Source: Istiophorus platypterus (lineage: Eukaryota; Chordata; Actinopteri; Istiophoriformes; Istiophoridae). From it: 64,000 nt of DNA. The stretch is taken from contig CM029121.1 of NCBI GenBank assembly GCA_016859345.1, positions 7,009,911 through 7,073,910 on the forward strand, written 5' to 3'. Below are positions 48,613-62,039 of the stretch, piece by piece. The stretch's first letter is position 1. Each line of letters opens with the position of its first letter. The notes beneath the pieces are model-generated. The model was not told the DNA's origin. It saw only the letters and a program-made list of their open reading frames with translations, and ran no database searches. A program made the translations under genes and the position numbers.

Positions 48613-51600
48613 ACTCATACACACACAGACACACACAGACAGACAGTCTTGCTCTTTGCAACTGCTATTTTCTCCTTATTGATTTATAAGGAGACAGTTC
48701 ATTACACAGTTTGATTTCAGTAGAAATGTGCAGTATCTTGTTGAGCAGTATAATACCTCTGCATTGTTACAGACAAAACCACAGCTCCATTTGAACAACC
48801 AGATTCCAGGAAGGTGGAGCGAATAAAAGGAAAGTCAGCACAGATAGCAGTGTTACAGCAGTATACTGGGTTCACCGCATAAAATGGTATCAAAACTGAT
48901 TGTTTTTATACAGGCGGGAGGGGTATTATTAATGAGACAAATAACATCAGACAAAGACGAATTGAAAAATCCACACTTATAAACAAACACTATAGTCTTT
49001 TTAGGTTTTTTCTTAGTCCCCATTCAGCAATAAACATATTACAACTAGATAGGAAAATTTTCTGGTATATTGGATAGACTTCTGATAAAAACAGGGTCAT
49101 AGTCGAAATGCATAATGTGCTCAAACAAAGCACAAGATCTACATCACATCTGCCTCTCAGTGGTGAAATGGTCATTTAGTCCTGAAAGTATTTTGAACCT
49201 TGGCTAAATCAGAATATGGTGATGTTGGACTTTGTAATGGATTGCATTATAGTGAAACTTGGCTTCTGTTATTTTATCTGCCTAATCTACATCTATGGCC
49301 ATTCACTCTGAAATATCAAAACAACAGGGAGAGCTTGTGGGGTTGAATTCTGTTTGAAAGTAAGACTACTGAAAGATAACTGAGCCAAGTTCTTGTCAAT
49401 GTTAAGCTGCATCGTAGCCCACTTTTTTTAGTTCTCCTATAGACAGTCATTTAACGTTGTGTCTGGAGAGTCTCAGTCACTTTACATCACCAAATGCACT
49501 GATGGGAAAAAGAAGTTAAGTGGTACTGAGATATTACAAAACAGCATTGGAAAAAGGATTTATATACTAAATGTAGGACAAAAGACAGAAACATCTCTAA
49601 CTGTAAAAACAAGCTGCATTACAACAGAATAAAAAAATTGTCTATGCCTTCCAAGATTCATTACACTGAAAGGGCATCGGTCTAGTAGTTAAATTTTAGA
49701 TACCATAGAAAGTGCCTGAGCACTGTATCATACTGAAAAACACTAGCTGGAAGGTAACCAGATCAAAATAAACAACTAGACAAAAACATCTTGAATGACA
49801 TCCTTAGGTTTCAAGTCTACAGTAGTGCAGATGTCAGTTATTGGGGCCCTGAGCTATAGAACAGGCTTATGTCAGATAGCTAAAATCACTAAAAATTCTG
49901 AACCTGAAGGCACAGTATAGCATGATGTCAATTGTCAACAGTGCGTCTGATGGTGTTTATGGCTTTTTCACACAAAAAGGGATTCTAAACCTATTATAGA
50001 GAAAAATTAGTAGATCTTTACTGTTTTTAAGTGACTCCAGATAATTTTTTTAAAAAAGTTGTATCTTTAGGCATGAGTTATATCAGTTCATACTAAGCTG
50101 CAGTCAGACAAGGAGGATCATATTTGCATCCAGTTCTCACCCACCTCACCCACCTCCCTCAAACTAATTGAACTTCACAAAATTGCAAGGCTCTCGAATG
50201 TCCAGGTGGTTGAGTTGACCTTTCATTCAGGAAATATTGGTTGTTTATAATGTATTCTTGTTTTTTGCAGTAATTGCATGGCAAAATAATACAAGCAAGA
50301 GAAAATGGGGGACACCAAAATCAGCTTAATGATGTCAGTACTGATCCTGCGTGTCAGATCGTCACGTCCCTACCATGTATAAGTAGCTCATCTCTTTGTG
50401 TAATTTTGAAGCTGCGAAAGACTCAAACTTCAGTGTGAGGCAGCACAAGTTTGTATCTGGTGACTGTCTAGTCTCTAGACTGGTATGATGTAAGCTGAGG
50501 TGCAATAATCTTGTTCAATCAGGTCATATATAATACAAAAAGGATGTTTTAGGGTTTAATTTTGGTTTAAAAGGTGCAACAACATGAGATTTGGGGAGCA
50601 TATGAGTTTGATAGACAGGATACAAAGGAAGGGCAAACTGTGTGTGCGTATGTGTGCGTGTGTGTGTGTGTGTGTGTGTTTGCACGAGTAAGCACTAAAT
50701 TGCCTCAGTGGCTCCTGTGTGGAAAAAACATACAGTACTGAGATCACCGATGTGTGAGTGATATGTCTGCATGTATGGTTGGACGAAAATGAGTGAGCAT
50801 CTTACTGTAGAAGTCCATACAGACACAGCCTTAGATTTAGGGCTTCATGGACCACGTTTCTTAACTACACATACATGCTACATATTTAATAAGATGTGGG
50901 TTTTTTTTATGAGGTTTTCTTCGTGTTTCTCTACAAGGACACATTAATTTCTCACCCCTTTGTTAGATATTTAACATCTTTTGAAGATCAAGATCTATTT
51001 CATTTCTTCTAGTCAACACCTCAGACAATGTGAATCGAAAATTATTTTATAACCCAAGAAAATGATACTGTATATTTGATTGTTGTCAATCTTGGCGCTA
51101 GGCAGTATTTGGGATTTCATGAATCATGGTACACAGTTATGTAGTGTTCATTAATCATTAATTATGAATTATGAGAACATTGCCAAGTTGTATTTTTACA
51201 CTGTCTAAAGGGATGTACATCAGTTAGAGCATTTTTTAAAAATACATAAACGGATGCATAAGCAATCGACGGAGTACCAATCAGCAACCAATGTAATAAC
51301 CAATTCACATAGACCACTTATCAGGAAAAATGACTGAACATTTAATAGTTCCAGCTTCTTAAATGAGAGAATGGGATCCTTGTCCTTGTCATGACAACAT
51401 AGTTAACCATGTGCATAGATGCATGTGTGTCCAGGGATACAGTCAGAAGCCCATTATCACCAACTGATATTGAAATTAAATTGGAAAAAAAGCTAATTCT
51501 CAACACCTAAACCTAATGCTATGTAACAGAACCCTGTACAGATTTAACATCAGCAATCATCACATTTTAGATGTTTTTACAATTAAATTGTTGCTTTTTT

Positions 51601-54600
51601 CTCTCTCAGTATGGCATTTGTACTATATGTTCTGTGTGTCACAGATGTGTAATTGCCACGGATGAGACGCTGTGTTCTCGTATTCAGTGCTCCTCGGTTA
51701 TTTGTTCTCTGTCATCAAATAATGAATGCAAAGGTAAGCAAAAGTGTGTGGCAAACAGAAGCCTAGAGAATCTGAAATAAAATGACATTTGAAAAATCTG
51801 TGAAGTAGATGGAGGTCATATGGAAAAAATGGACGGAAAAACGAAACTGTAGAAGTGGAAGGTGGAGAGAGATACTGATAAAAAAAAATGGCGACTGGCT
51901 GCAGTTTTTTTTTTTTTTTTTTTCCCCTGTCTCTGTGTCCTTGTCTCACTTTTCACTGTTCCATCTTCCTCTGCCAGGGCGCTCTCTTCTTCTCCTCACT
52001 TCACTCCCTTTCAGCCGTCACCTCTGCTTACTCGCCCTCTCTCTTCTACTTTACCTTCTTTTCTGAGATTTTCCTCCTTCCATTTACATGCTTTATCTCC
52101 CTTCCTTTTTCTCTTCTCCTGCCCTCACCTACCCTGTACATACACACACTTATCCCTCAGCAGTGATGGCATGCGTTCATCGGATGCAGTTGGCTAAGCC
52201 CAGAGCATCTGCTGAGATAGTACGAACAGTACCGACATAGCTTTGCAGGATATGTGTGTGCACTGGCTCCTTGTGCTTTGTTTGTATGCCTGTATCTGTG
52301 TCAGCTTCGATCGATTGCTGGCATGTACAGTGTATCTTCATGTGCTTGTGAATGGCTGTTTGTGTAGCGTAGATATGGCTGCACGTGGGAGCATGCATTT
52401 TCATCCTCGTCTGTGTTGCCCTGTACATTTGAATGCAGCTTTATGGCATGTGCCTGTGTGCGTGAGTGAGTGTGTGCCATGTGCTCGATACTACAAGTAT
52501 TGTGTGTATTAACACGCCTGCTTTGGTTGTGCTGTGATAGTCAGCCGGCATATAGGAATGCTCCCACCCCTCACCCGCATGTGCCTCCCAAACCCTTCAT
52601 TAACTAAACATGACCCTTAAGAGCATGATTAGCCTCATTTCAAGACAGGATGTCGGAAGCCATCAACTGAGGGGGAAAAAATCCATTACTATAATTGCAT
52701 TGAGCTGAGGGAGGGAGGAGAGGGGGAGGGAAGAAAGGAAGGATGCATAGATGGATAAAAAAGGAAGAAAATGAGTGGGACTATGGAAGGGAGGAGGCGG
52801 AGGGCCATCAGAGATGCTTGGATGAAGTGAAGGAGGGAGAGAGAGAGAGAGAGAGACAGGGTGGAGGATGAGGGCTAAGGGGGAGGGGGGGTTGTCAGCT
52901 GATGGTATGAACTCATTCTATATGAATCCATAGTTCACTTCTCATGGATCCCCCCTGTGTCTGAGCACTCAGTTGGTACGGCCCTCCGACAATAAAACCA
53001 CCTCCAGTGAGTCTTGATGTAGCACTTCCACTTGATTCTCCGGCTCACGCACAAGAGTCACTGGCCTGCTTTCGAACGGGGAAGGCTGCAAGCGGACCGC
53101 CATGCCGGCTCGACTAGGCACAGGGAACACGCCCCAGCATGGCGGCCACTGCTACTCCCCTGGCACAGCGACACAGAGGGATGGACAGGCAGAGAGAGGC
53201 GATGAAGGTGTCCTGGGTTGTCAAAGCCCGAATACCTGGGCACAGACAAAGAAATGAAAAACATTTTTTTTTTATTTTTTACTTTCTTGTGTCATCCTCT
53301 CTTTTCATCTGTCTGTCTGTCTGCTAGGCAGGCAGGCGCTCAGCATGAGTGAGTATTGCTTATACACATGAAAATACACACACACACATACACTCACTCA
53401 CAGACAGGCATGTGCTTTGTCTGTCAGACTTTTTTGTCACCTGACTGTCTTTCTCAACCATTTCTCTGGGTATAATACTTTGTGCCTGGCGACCACAGTG
53501 ACGATGATGATGACGCTTGTATAAATTGAATTTAAATTATTACAGGCAAACATCACTGTCTCAAATATACACCTGCATATGTGTGTGTTTATATATACTG
53601 TAGTACTTTATATTTTTGCTAAACAGGAAGCGAAGGACTGAAGGGTGGGGTTTCTCTCTGACACACACATGCACACACATACACACACGCTCGCTCGGGC
53701 AGTGGGCAGCTCATTGTGTCATGGCAAATGAGGACAGAAAGCCTCCCACTCTCACTTTCATGATGACTGGCACAGAGAACAAGGCTTCCTATGTTCATTT
53801 CCTCTTTAACTGCCCTTTGACTGTGTCCATACGTAGCATTTAAATTCCTCAAGGCCCTCTATCTCTACAGCATACTGTATGTCGTAGTTTTTGATAAGCA
53901 TGAAGCCAGATCGAAAGAGTGAAAAATCAGCTCCCTGATTTCCCCGCAAATACAGTAAGATTTTATTCGGGCGCAGACGCCATGACTGTCTTGACCGAGG
54001 CTAGCAGGAGGAGGGCCTGTGTTTGCTGGAACATGCGTGCATGTTAACATGTATTTGAACAGACACTCACAAATATTCACCAAATGCATAAATTTTAGTT
54101 ATTGCCATAAGAATGGTCATGTTTGTTCATTGGCCCACAAAAGGATGTATTTTTAGAGACGCAATCAGGTGTTCACTGTTATTTTGTAATAGCTGCACAT
54201 TATAGCAGAAATTGAAGACTAAGATTGAAACTTCCATCAGTTGTATATTGAATTGACGGCAGACCAGTCCTCGGTTTTGCCTTCCCACCCTGTTCAATGT
54301 CTGCTATTTGTATTCAACAGCGAGTATTTCCTGATTCATCACCTTTTATTAAATTATTTTTTGTGGCTATGTTCCTGTTCCTGTAGAAGCTTCTGGGCTG
54401 TCTGGCCAGCAGGCTGTGGGTGTTCACAGTGGGTTGCAGATCTCTCAGGATACACAATACAGGGGTGGGGCAACAGAAAATGTGCATCTTTAGATACACC
54501 TATTGCCCAGAACTGAATTCATCATTCAAAGTGGTAGGCACGCATTTGTGTTCTGCTAAAACATCTTCTTTTTTTCATCTGATCGTTTCACCCTGGCTCT

Positions 54601-57600
54601 TTTACATTACGTCTTTCCTTTTTTTGTTTTTTGTTTTTTAACCAGAGATGAATTGAAGCGTCATCTGTGTGAAATTGTGACAGATGTCAGATATTTAGCG
54701 CTGATCAAAATTACACTGCAGATATGATGTTAGTAACAATAATGTCATGCCTGTCAGTGATAAATCTTTGAAATCTTCTCCAAATTTAATAAAATGGGTT
54801 AGCTTCTCCACTGAAACACAATAATTACATGGAAAACAATATATAAAGTTAGTAACAATGGAAAAAAAGACAACAAATCTATGGATGCATTTCTTTTTTA
54901 AGTAATATCAAAAATCAGTGAAAGTTCTTTCTTTGTCTTTGTTAATTTTTATTAGAAGTAATATCATTTCCAACACTGACATTTTGAGTCAAAAGTTCTG
55001 TTTCTTTTAAACTGAAGAGCATTTGCATCTCAGTTTAATGGGAAATTTGGCCACAGCTGTTGGCTAAGATGTCAGTTTACATTTGGCACAAAAAATGTTG
55101 CCTAGGCAAAGTCACAGTCAATGCAAGGGCAGCTGGCAACAGGCACCAAAATGACAGCGATGAAAAATCATTTGCTCCTGTTGTACTCAGTTAACGCAAA
55201 AATGCTGAGGCGACTGCTCAGCAGAGTCATCCATTGTTGGCCATTAGATGCTTTTAAGAAGAACTCCACCCCCGCACCCCCACCCCCACCCCTGTCCTTC
55301 TTGTAAAGATGTCTGTCTCATTTTACATCCTCCAGTTTACTGGAATAACAATCACAGTCTTGACCATGAAACAGTCTCCTCTTCTTTTGTAGAAAATATA
55401 CACCAAAAGCCCTTGTTAGAACTATTCTGTTCTATTCTATTCTATTCTATTCTATTCTATTCTATTCTATTTTTCCAGTGGAGCTCTCCTGTGAGCAATG
55501 ACCTGTGCTCTTCTCTGGTTAGAGTGGTTAAATATAGACCTGACAGTGGGATTTGGGAGGGGTACCAAGACAGGTGTTTTTTTCTTTGTTGTTGTTTTTT
55601 TTTTTCTTTGTTTTTTGTTGTTGGTTTTTTTTGCCATTTTACTGTTTTAGCTACATAATTGCCAGTTAATGTTACACAATACAACTGCAGAACGAAATAT
55701 GAAATATTCTTCAATAACATTTTTGTCTGTCGCACTGCCAGCAGATTACCAAGAAAATAATATAATTTAAGGGCTCCAGTGGCATTGTCCCACCCCATTA
55801 AAAAATGCATATTTGACTCACACCGCTTTGGTTTTCAAGCTAAGATATGAAGGAGCTAATTTTTTTTCTCTATGAGTGAGTTTGCGACCCGAATGATGGC
55901 ATTTTCCTAAATTTTAATGCACATTACTAGCCCACTTAGATCTAGCACCCACTGTACACTGACTTAGCAACGCACATTTCAAAGTTATTCAGGAATATCC
56001 TTTCTATGAATAACTCTAATAAAAGAAAAATGTATATGAACAAACCCTGATTCTGGCTTGAAATGGACACAAGTGCAGTACGACTCGAAAAAAGAGCCAT
56101 AAGTTATTGTCCATGTAAATCCGCCCATCTGCATTAACCAGGCTGCCACACATTGCATCAGTGTCTTTTTTTACGCAGTATGATATCAGACTAGGATGGC
56201 ATAATAGAAAACTTTAAACTCATTATTAAGGTAGATTACCTGGCTGGATCTGTATGAGCCATAATTCAGCCTTTTCTATAAACACTTTTAAACAGACGTT
56301 CTTTGACAAGCTGTAGTTTATTCAGTCGTCTCCGCTGGTGAAGAATCAAGTGAAATAAAACACAACAGACCAAGACATCGCCTAAAATTTACTTTATATG
56401 CTATGCATTATGATTAACATTCCGTTCAGCTCTGGTCATCAGTCCTGCAACTGCAGCAGCAAGGTAGGTTTGACTAAACACATAAAAGCTTTTGATTATT
56501 TCATCATTGTCACTTTTAGTTGGTGATCCAATTTAAGAGTAGCTTTTAATTGCATGTTGAAAACATTATTCATGAAGGCCAGGTTAATTGATCCAACCAG
56601 ATCATACATTGTCTTTACACTTCTAGCCTTAGTAAGGTTTAGTTTTAAGTGCGGTAATTATCAGGAACTCTCTTGTCTCATGTTGTTTGGTGCCTTCCTG
56701 CTTTCAGTTTTCCCTGATTTGTCAGGATAAAAGGATGAAAGTGAAGGAGGAGGGGAATGCAATGACAGACAGAGGTTAAGGCTGAGAGCTTAGAAAGGAA
56801 GAAAGGGGCGGAAATGAGACTGGAGTAGGCAGAGCAACGAGCAGGTGGGGGAATAGTGGTGCAAGTGAGAGGTGCGAGGAGGAGGGGAGCAAAGAGCACC
56901 CTCATCGCTGTAGAGAAGAGTAATCATTAGTCAGCTTTGACAAATGCTATGTCTCTTACCAGGTGCTCATTCTACGGGCTAAAATGATCCTAGATGCTTC
57001 AGATCGAAAGATGGATGATGCCAAAAATGTCATCGATAAATTAATATGCCATTATCTGACAAAGAGAACAACTTTCCACCAACTCAAGAGGCTATTATGT
57101 CAGGAGCAGAAGGCGTATGGTTATATAAATTTCAAGAATGCGGCGGATCTCTGGGCTTTTTTGCATAATAAGGAGTGGCACTAGTTTACATCTTAGGAAT
57201 TCAAATTTGCACATAGCAGTTCGTAGCTGGTGTACTAACCTGTAAGTCAAAGCTGACAAATATAAATTCTATGCTAAATGTCATAAAGCACGTAATTTTT
57301 TTTGTATATAGTATCCACAAAAGCGCTCCCATTCATACTTTATGTAGACTTGCTTATTGCGTTAAAACAATAATTTGATTAATTGATTAGTCAAAGGTAA
57401 GAAAATGAAAGACAGTTTTAATAAAAGATCTTCATTGTGAGGATTTGCTGGTTTTCTCAATTTCATATGTAAATTGAATACTTAAAATCTCCTCGGTATT
57501 TATTACGGCAAAATAATTTTAAGAAATCAGCTGTGGCTCTTGTATATTGTGATGAGTAGGTGTAATTATTTTTGACAGCTTGTTGACTGAATGATTAATT

Positions 57601-59726
57601 GAAATAAGATTACATTGATAAATAATGAAAGCCTAAAGGCTAAAATATTTTATGTTTGACCCAACCAGCCTAGATAACGAAGAGCCATTACGGTGTATTA
57701 TGCTGTGAAACATAATACAATATTCAATTTGGCTTGGTCATATTCTATCTCCATGCAGTTAAATAGCTTAGCATTTTTTTCATTCAGACAGAAAGTGCAG
57801 ATGAGACAGATTTTCATTCATAATTCTTGATTCCATCTGGCCTTCTAACGAACATAGTAATGAAGACATAACAAAAAGCATTTCGGTGTCTTCTGTTTCA
57901 CGATAGGAAAAGACCTAATGTTAATATTTCTAAATATAGAGAGTCAGTGTTTTAGTTTGAACTAACGCCCATATAATAAAATATGTATCATAGTGTTCTG
58001 CCTTGGAAAGAAGAGCTTTTTAAGTAAAGTTGTACGTTTTTTTTTGATAGTATAACACTGCCAGAGCCCCACTCCTGTGTTGCTTTTAGAGAACAGAGAC
58101 AAAGCGCTTACAGCATAGCCACCATTTTGGTGTTTTTGCAAGATGCATGTCAGTGTTCACTGACTTTCCTTCTAGAGAGTTCTGTTATGTTCTCCCCCGT
58201 ATACTCTAGTTGTTACATAAGTACCACTTGCTGACTTGATAATTCAGATCTTGTGTATAAGATAAACATTTTTATTATCAATTGAACACAATACGAATAA
58301 TTACCACGTTCATACAAAAAGGCCAGAGCAGGGAGATCCATTTATGTAGTGGCAGCCATCTTGAGTCGATATCAAAATGGAGGCCATGATAACTGCTTAC
58401 ACATAGCAAAATGGCGTGTGAAAAGCATCGACCCTCCTCTGGCCTGCCTATACATCTGGTTAAAATGGCAGCCACAGGTTTGACTAACGCTTACAGGGGA
58501 TCAGACTGCACATCTTTGAGAAGGGCAGAGAAATAGTATGGAGATGTATAGAAGCTGCGTCTGTCTCCCATAGTGCAAATTGTGGTGTGCCTGATAAATC
58601 TGCCCCCTAAAACTTGCTGCAAACAGTTTATCCTCTGTTTCATTTTGTCATCACTAGTTAAACTAATATCTCAGCTTTCTCTCTCTGTCTTTGTCACTGT
58701 GTACCATCCCTTCCCTCTGTCTCTCCGTCCGTCTATGTGTCTGCCTCTTTCTTGTCCACAGGGCTTCCTGAAGAATGAGAGGGACAACGCCCTCCTGTCA
58801 GCCATTGAGGAGTCTCGCCGCAGGGTCAGTATTTCGTCGCATAACGAAAAAGAGCTACCAATCGGTTGGAGAATCTGATTCCTGTGTCTTATGAAAACAG
58901 TTCAAAAGCACCTCCAGGTTCAGATAGAGCTGCAATGCCCAAGCCTCAGTAGTATTTCCATTATTTTTCATTCTTTACAGGTGATATTGAACAAGATACA
59001 GGAGTTAGACTCTAGTCACATAAAGTGTTGTGTGACTCACATTCAGATTAGCACTGTGTGCATGAACATTAGCATGTCGCAATATAGAATCCAAATTTTA
59101 GTAATTTCTGCATGCTGTGATCTCAAAGTCCCTCTGGTGTGAACCTTAAGGGAATAGTTTTGAAATGGCTTCCCTGATGTGCAGAGCTAATAGGCCCTGT
59201 GTTTAATTAGCTGCCGTTCCGATTATCTCTATCCACTCCCTGAGAGAGGTAAAGGACTTGTGTGCATTAGAGGAAAAACCAAATGCACTGAAGATGTAAG
59301 AGAAAGTGGGTTTTAAATGCAGATTTTTGTCTGATCACTGTAGCTTTTACACTGCAGTAAATGTGGACTGTGAAATGACAAATTTAGTCAGAGTTGTCAT
59401 GAATATGAACTCATTTAAATTTAAAGCCTTTTTACAACTAAAGACCTTTAAGGCTGGTGCCAGTATTGATATTTGAGTGAAATCTGATAGCTATATAAGC
59501 CAATCTTCTTTTCTTTTTTTTTTCCTTTTTTTCAAAAACATACTAGATTTCATTTATATTTGTGTTTTAAAGAAATGTGACCATGATGTGTATGTACTGA
59601 CCAGGGTATTTTACCTATCCTACTGAATACATAGTTTATCCACATAGACTATGTATTCAGTCCAGACATTTTTCCTATTACTTCAAATTGATCTTTTAAC
59701 TTAATAAAAAAATAAAAATAAATAAA

Positions 59727-59808
<82 letters not shown>

Positions 59809-61996
59809 ATGTATGTATGTATGTATGTATTTATATGTGTGTATATATGTATGTGTGTATATATGTATGTGTGTATATATGTATGTGTGTATATATATAT
59901 ATGTGTGTGTATATGTATGTATGTATGTAATCATTTTTGACTTATTGTAGTTTGGCAACTCAGAATGTTTGACATCCAGGCAGTGACCAAGTTAACCCAG
60001 TAAATGGTGGCTTTGGTCTAGATTTGTGTCCCCCTGTGCTGGAGATTCAATTATCTCATGTTCCCATTATCTCACTTTGAGTCTCAGTGGAGAGTTAAAA
60101 TAGGATGCAGTGTGTCCTGGTGGGGTAGTACAATCTTGACTGAGGTCTGCTGCTAAATCTGGTGTGTCGGGTGAGTGTGCTTGTGAATGTGAGTGGTTTT
60201 TTTTTGTGTGCGTGTGGGGGGGGGCACCCATTTAAATGTTTCTAGCTTTTATACATGGAACTTTTGCAAGTTTTAGCACCAGGAATATTTAGGGATATCC
60301 CAAAACACTTGAAAATAGGTGCATAAATTCATCACCTCCTGCCTCAAAATGATCTCTGTTATCAAGTCGCACCATTGAGGATATCATTCCTAGTCTTTTG
60401 TGATTTGCATGCTATGCACAAACACACAAGATGTATGAATGCTGAACTTGTGCACTGTAATACCGTACATCGAGTACTATTGGGTACATGTTTTGTACCT
60501 ATATATATTTCAGACATTCCTGTTGGCTGAGGAGTACCATCGTGAGTCCATGCTGGTCCAGTGGGAGCAGGTGAAGCAGAGAGTTCTGCACACATTACTC
60601 GGAGCAGGAGAGGATGCACTGGACTTCAGTCAAGATGTGGAGGTACAGGACATAAGATACAGAGCTGGGTTAGGAGGAAGAATCTGTACAGATCAAGGGG
60701 AGACAACCAAAGATAAAATGTGTCTTTAACACTGTGTCTCAGTCTGCTAGACACCTCAGATGAAAAAGTTTTACCTAATGGGAAAACCTATTTTGATTTT
60801 GTAGAACATTTGCTGCAGGGATTTTTGAAAATTAAATTTCTTGCCCAAGGCAACATAGCTTGTGTATTTGAAGATATTTTATCAGTGAATCAGCTAATTT
60901 GAGGTAGTAGAATTTACTGCCCCATGGACCCAGCCTCACACAACCCTGCCTCTCTTTAACAAGATCTGCCATAAAAAATGGATACATTTCTTAACAGAAA
61001 ACGGCAGGTCCACCACTGTTGCTCTTTAATAATGAAGCGGCAAGAGGAAATTTCTATTTTTGGCATTATTCTGGGGGATTGGTGGGATAGAGAGATAACA
61101 GGATTCACTTCCAGAGTCAGGTGTCTGCCCTCTAATATTTTACAATTAGAGAACAAATTTCTAATATATTTGAAGTCCAGTCTCAGTTAACTTCTCCGTG
61201 CATCTACAACATAGAGGATTTATCAAATATTTGTGACTTCATTTTATTATCAATCACTGAAGTAATGGACTTTGTTGAAAATATTCATATTTATTTTTAT
61301 AATTCTCTGCAAAACATTGAGCAACTGTCATTTCTTTTCCAGTTTATTTGGTTACATAAACACACAAAAACATCTATATTTTAATATGTCAACTGAAAAG
61401 TCTGATCTCTCAAGCCAGTTTCTTGCCTCCCACTCATCTAAACGAAACAGAATAACTTTTACATCCAAGACTTGTAGATAATATTTTTATTTCCTCCCCA
61501 ACTAGAGTAAAAGACTTTAATTGTGTGAATCATCCTGAGGGAGCATATCCCCATGTGCACTGGGCAGGAGGCACGGAGAAACAGTGGACATCTATCTGGG
61601 CTGGAAAGATTCTCAAAATGCAGAATATTTAGCTTGAAAAAAGACACAATTAACAGTGTCACTGGTACATTATTGGTGCTCTGATGTTTTTGATTGTGTT
61701 TAACTAACTATTATGCAGCTTGGTTGTGTGCAGTGTATCAATTAAGTCATCTGTGGCATCTGTCTGTTACAGCCCAGCTTTGTGAGTGAAGTGACAGCTC
61801 CAGGAAGGAGTGCGTTGGACAGCGTGGAGGTGGCCTATGGTCGACAAGTGAGTCACCATCAATCTAATCATTCTGATGTTTACCGAAACTCTAAGGAAGG
61901 AACAGGCAATTTCATTAAATGCAATTAATTTTCATATTGACAGTGAAAATTTATACTTGATGGAAAATTATTTCCAGTCCATGTATTTCGGTGTTG

Positions 61997-62039
<43 letters not shown>

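Larger units (their letters stand above)
46356..58761 (+). other. nup93 intron 2 (12.4 kb)
   Basis: No additional exon recognised. Contents include hAT-like fragments (46868-47560), (CA)n at 48575-48646, (GT)n at 50639-50680, a pyrimidine-rich tract at 51900-52160, a purine-rich tract at 52690-52890, (TTCTA)n at 55421-55472, a microsatellite-free stretch at about 56380-58000, and clustered YY1-like motifs at 58118-58473. Confidence 0.55.

Noticed and set aside
46356..58761. miR-138 or other microRNA hairpin in nup93
   Set aside because: Human miR-138-2 lies near NUP93, so I looked for AGCTGGTGTTGTGAATC; it was not found in the window.
59745..59950. Cys-Val-Tyr repeat open frames in three registers
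   Set aside because: Translation of a GT/TATG microsatellite.
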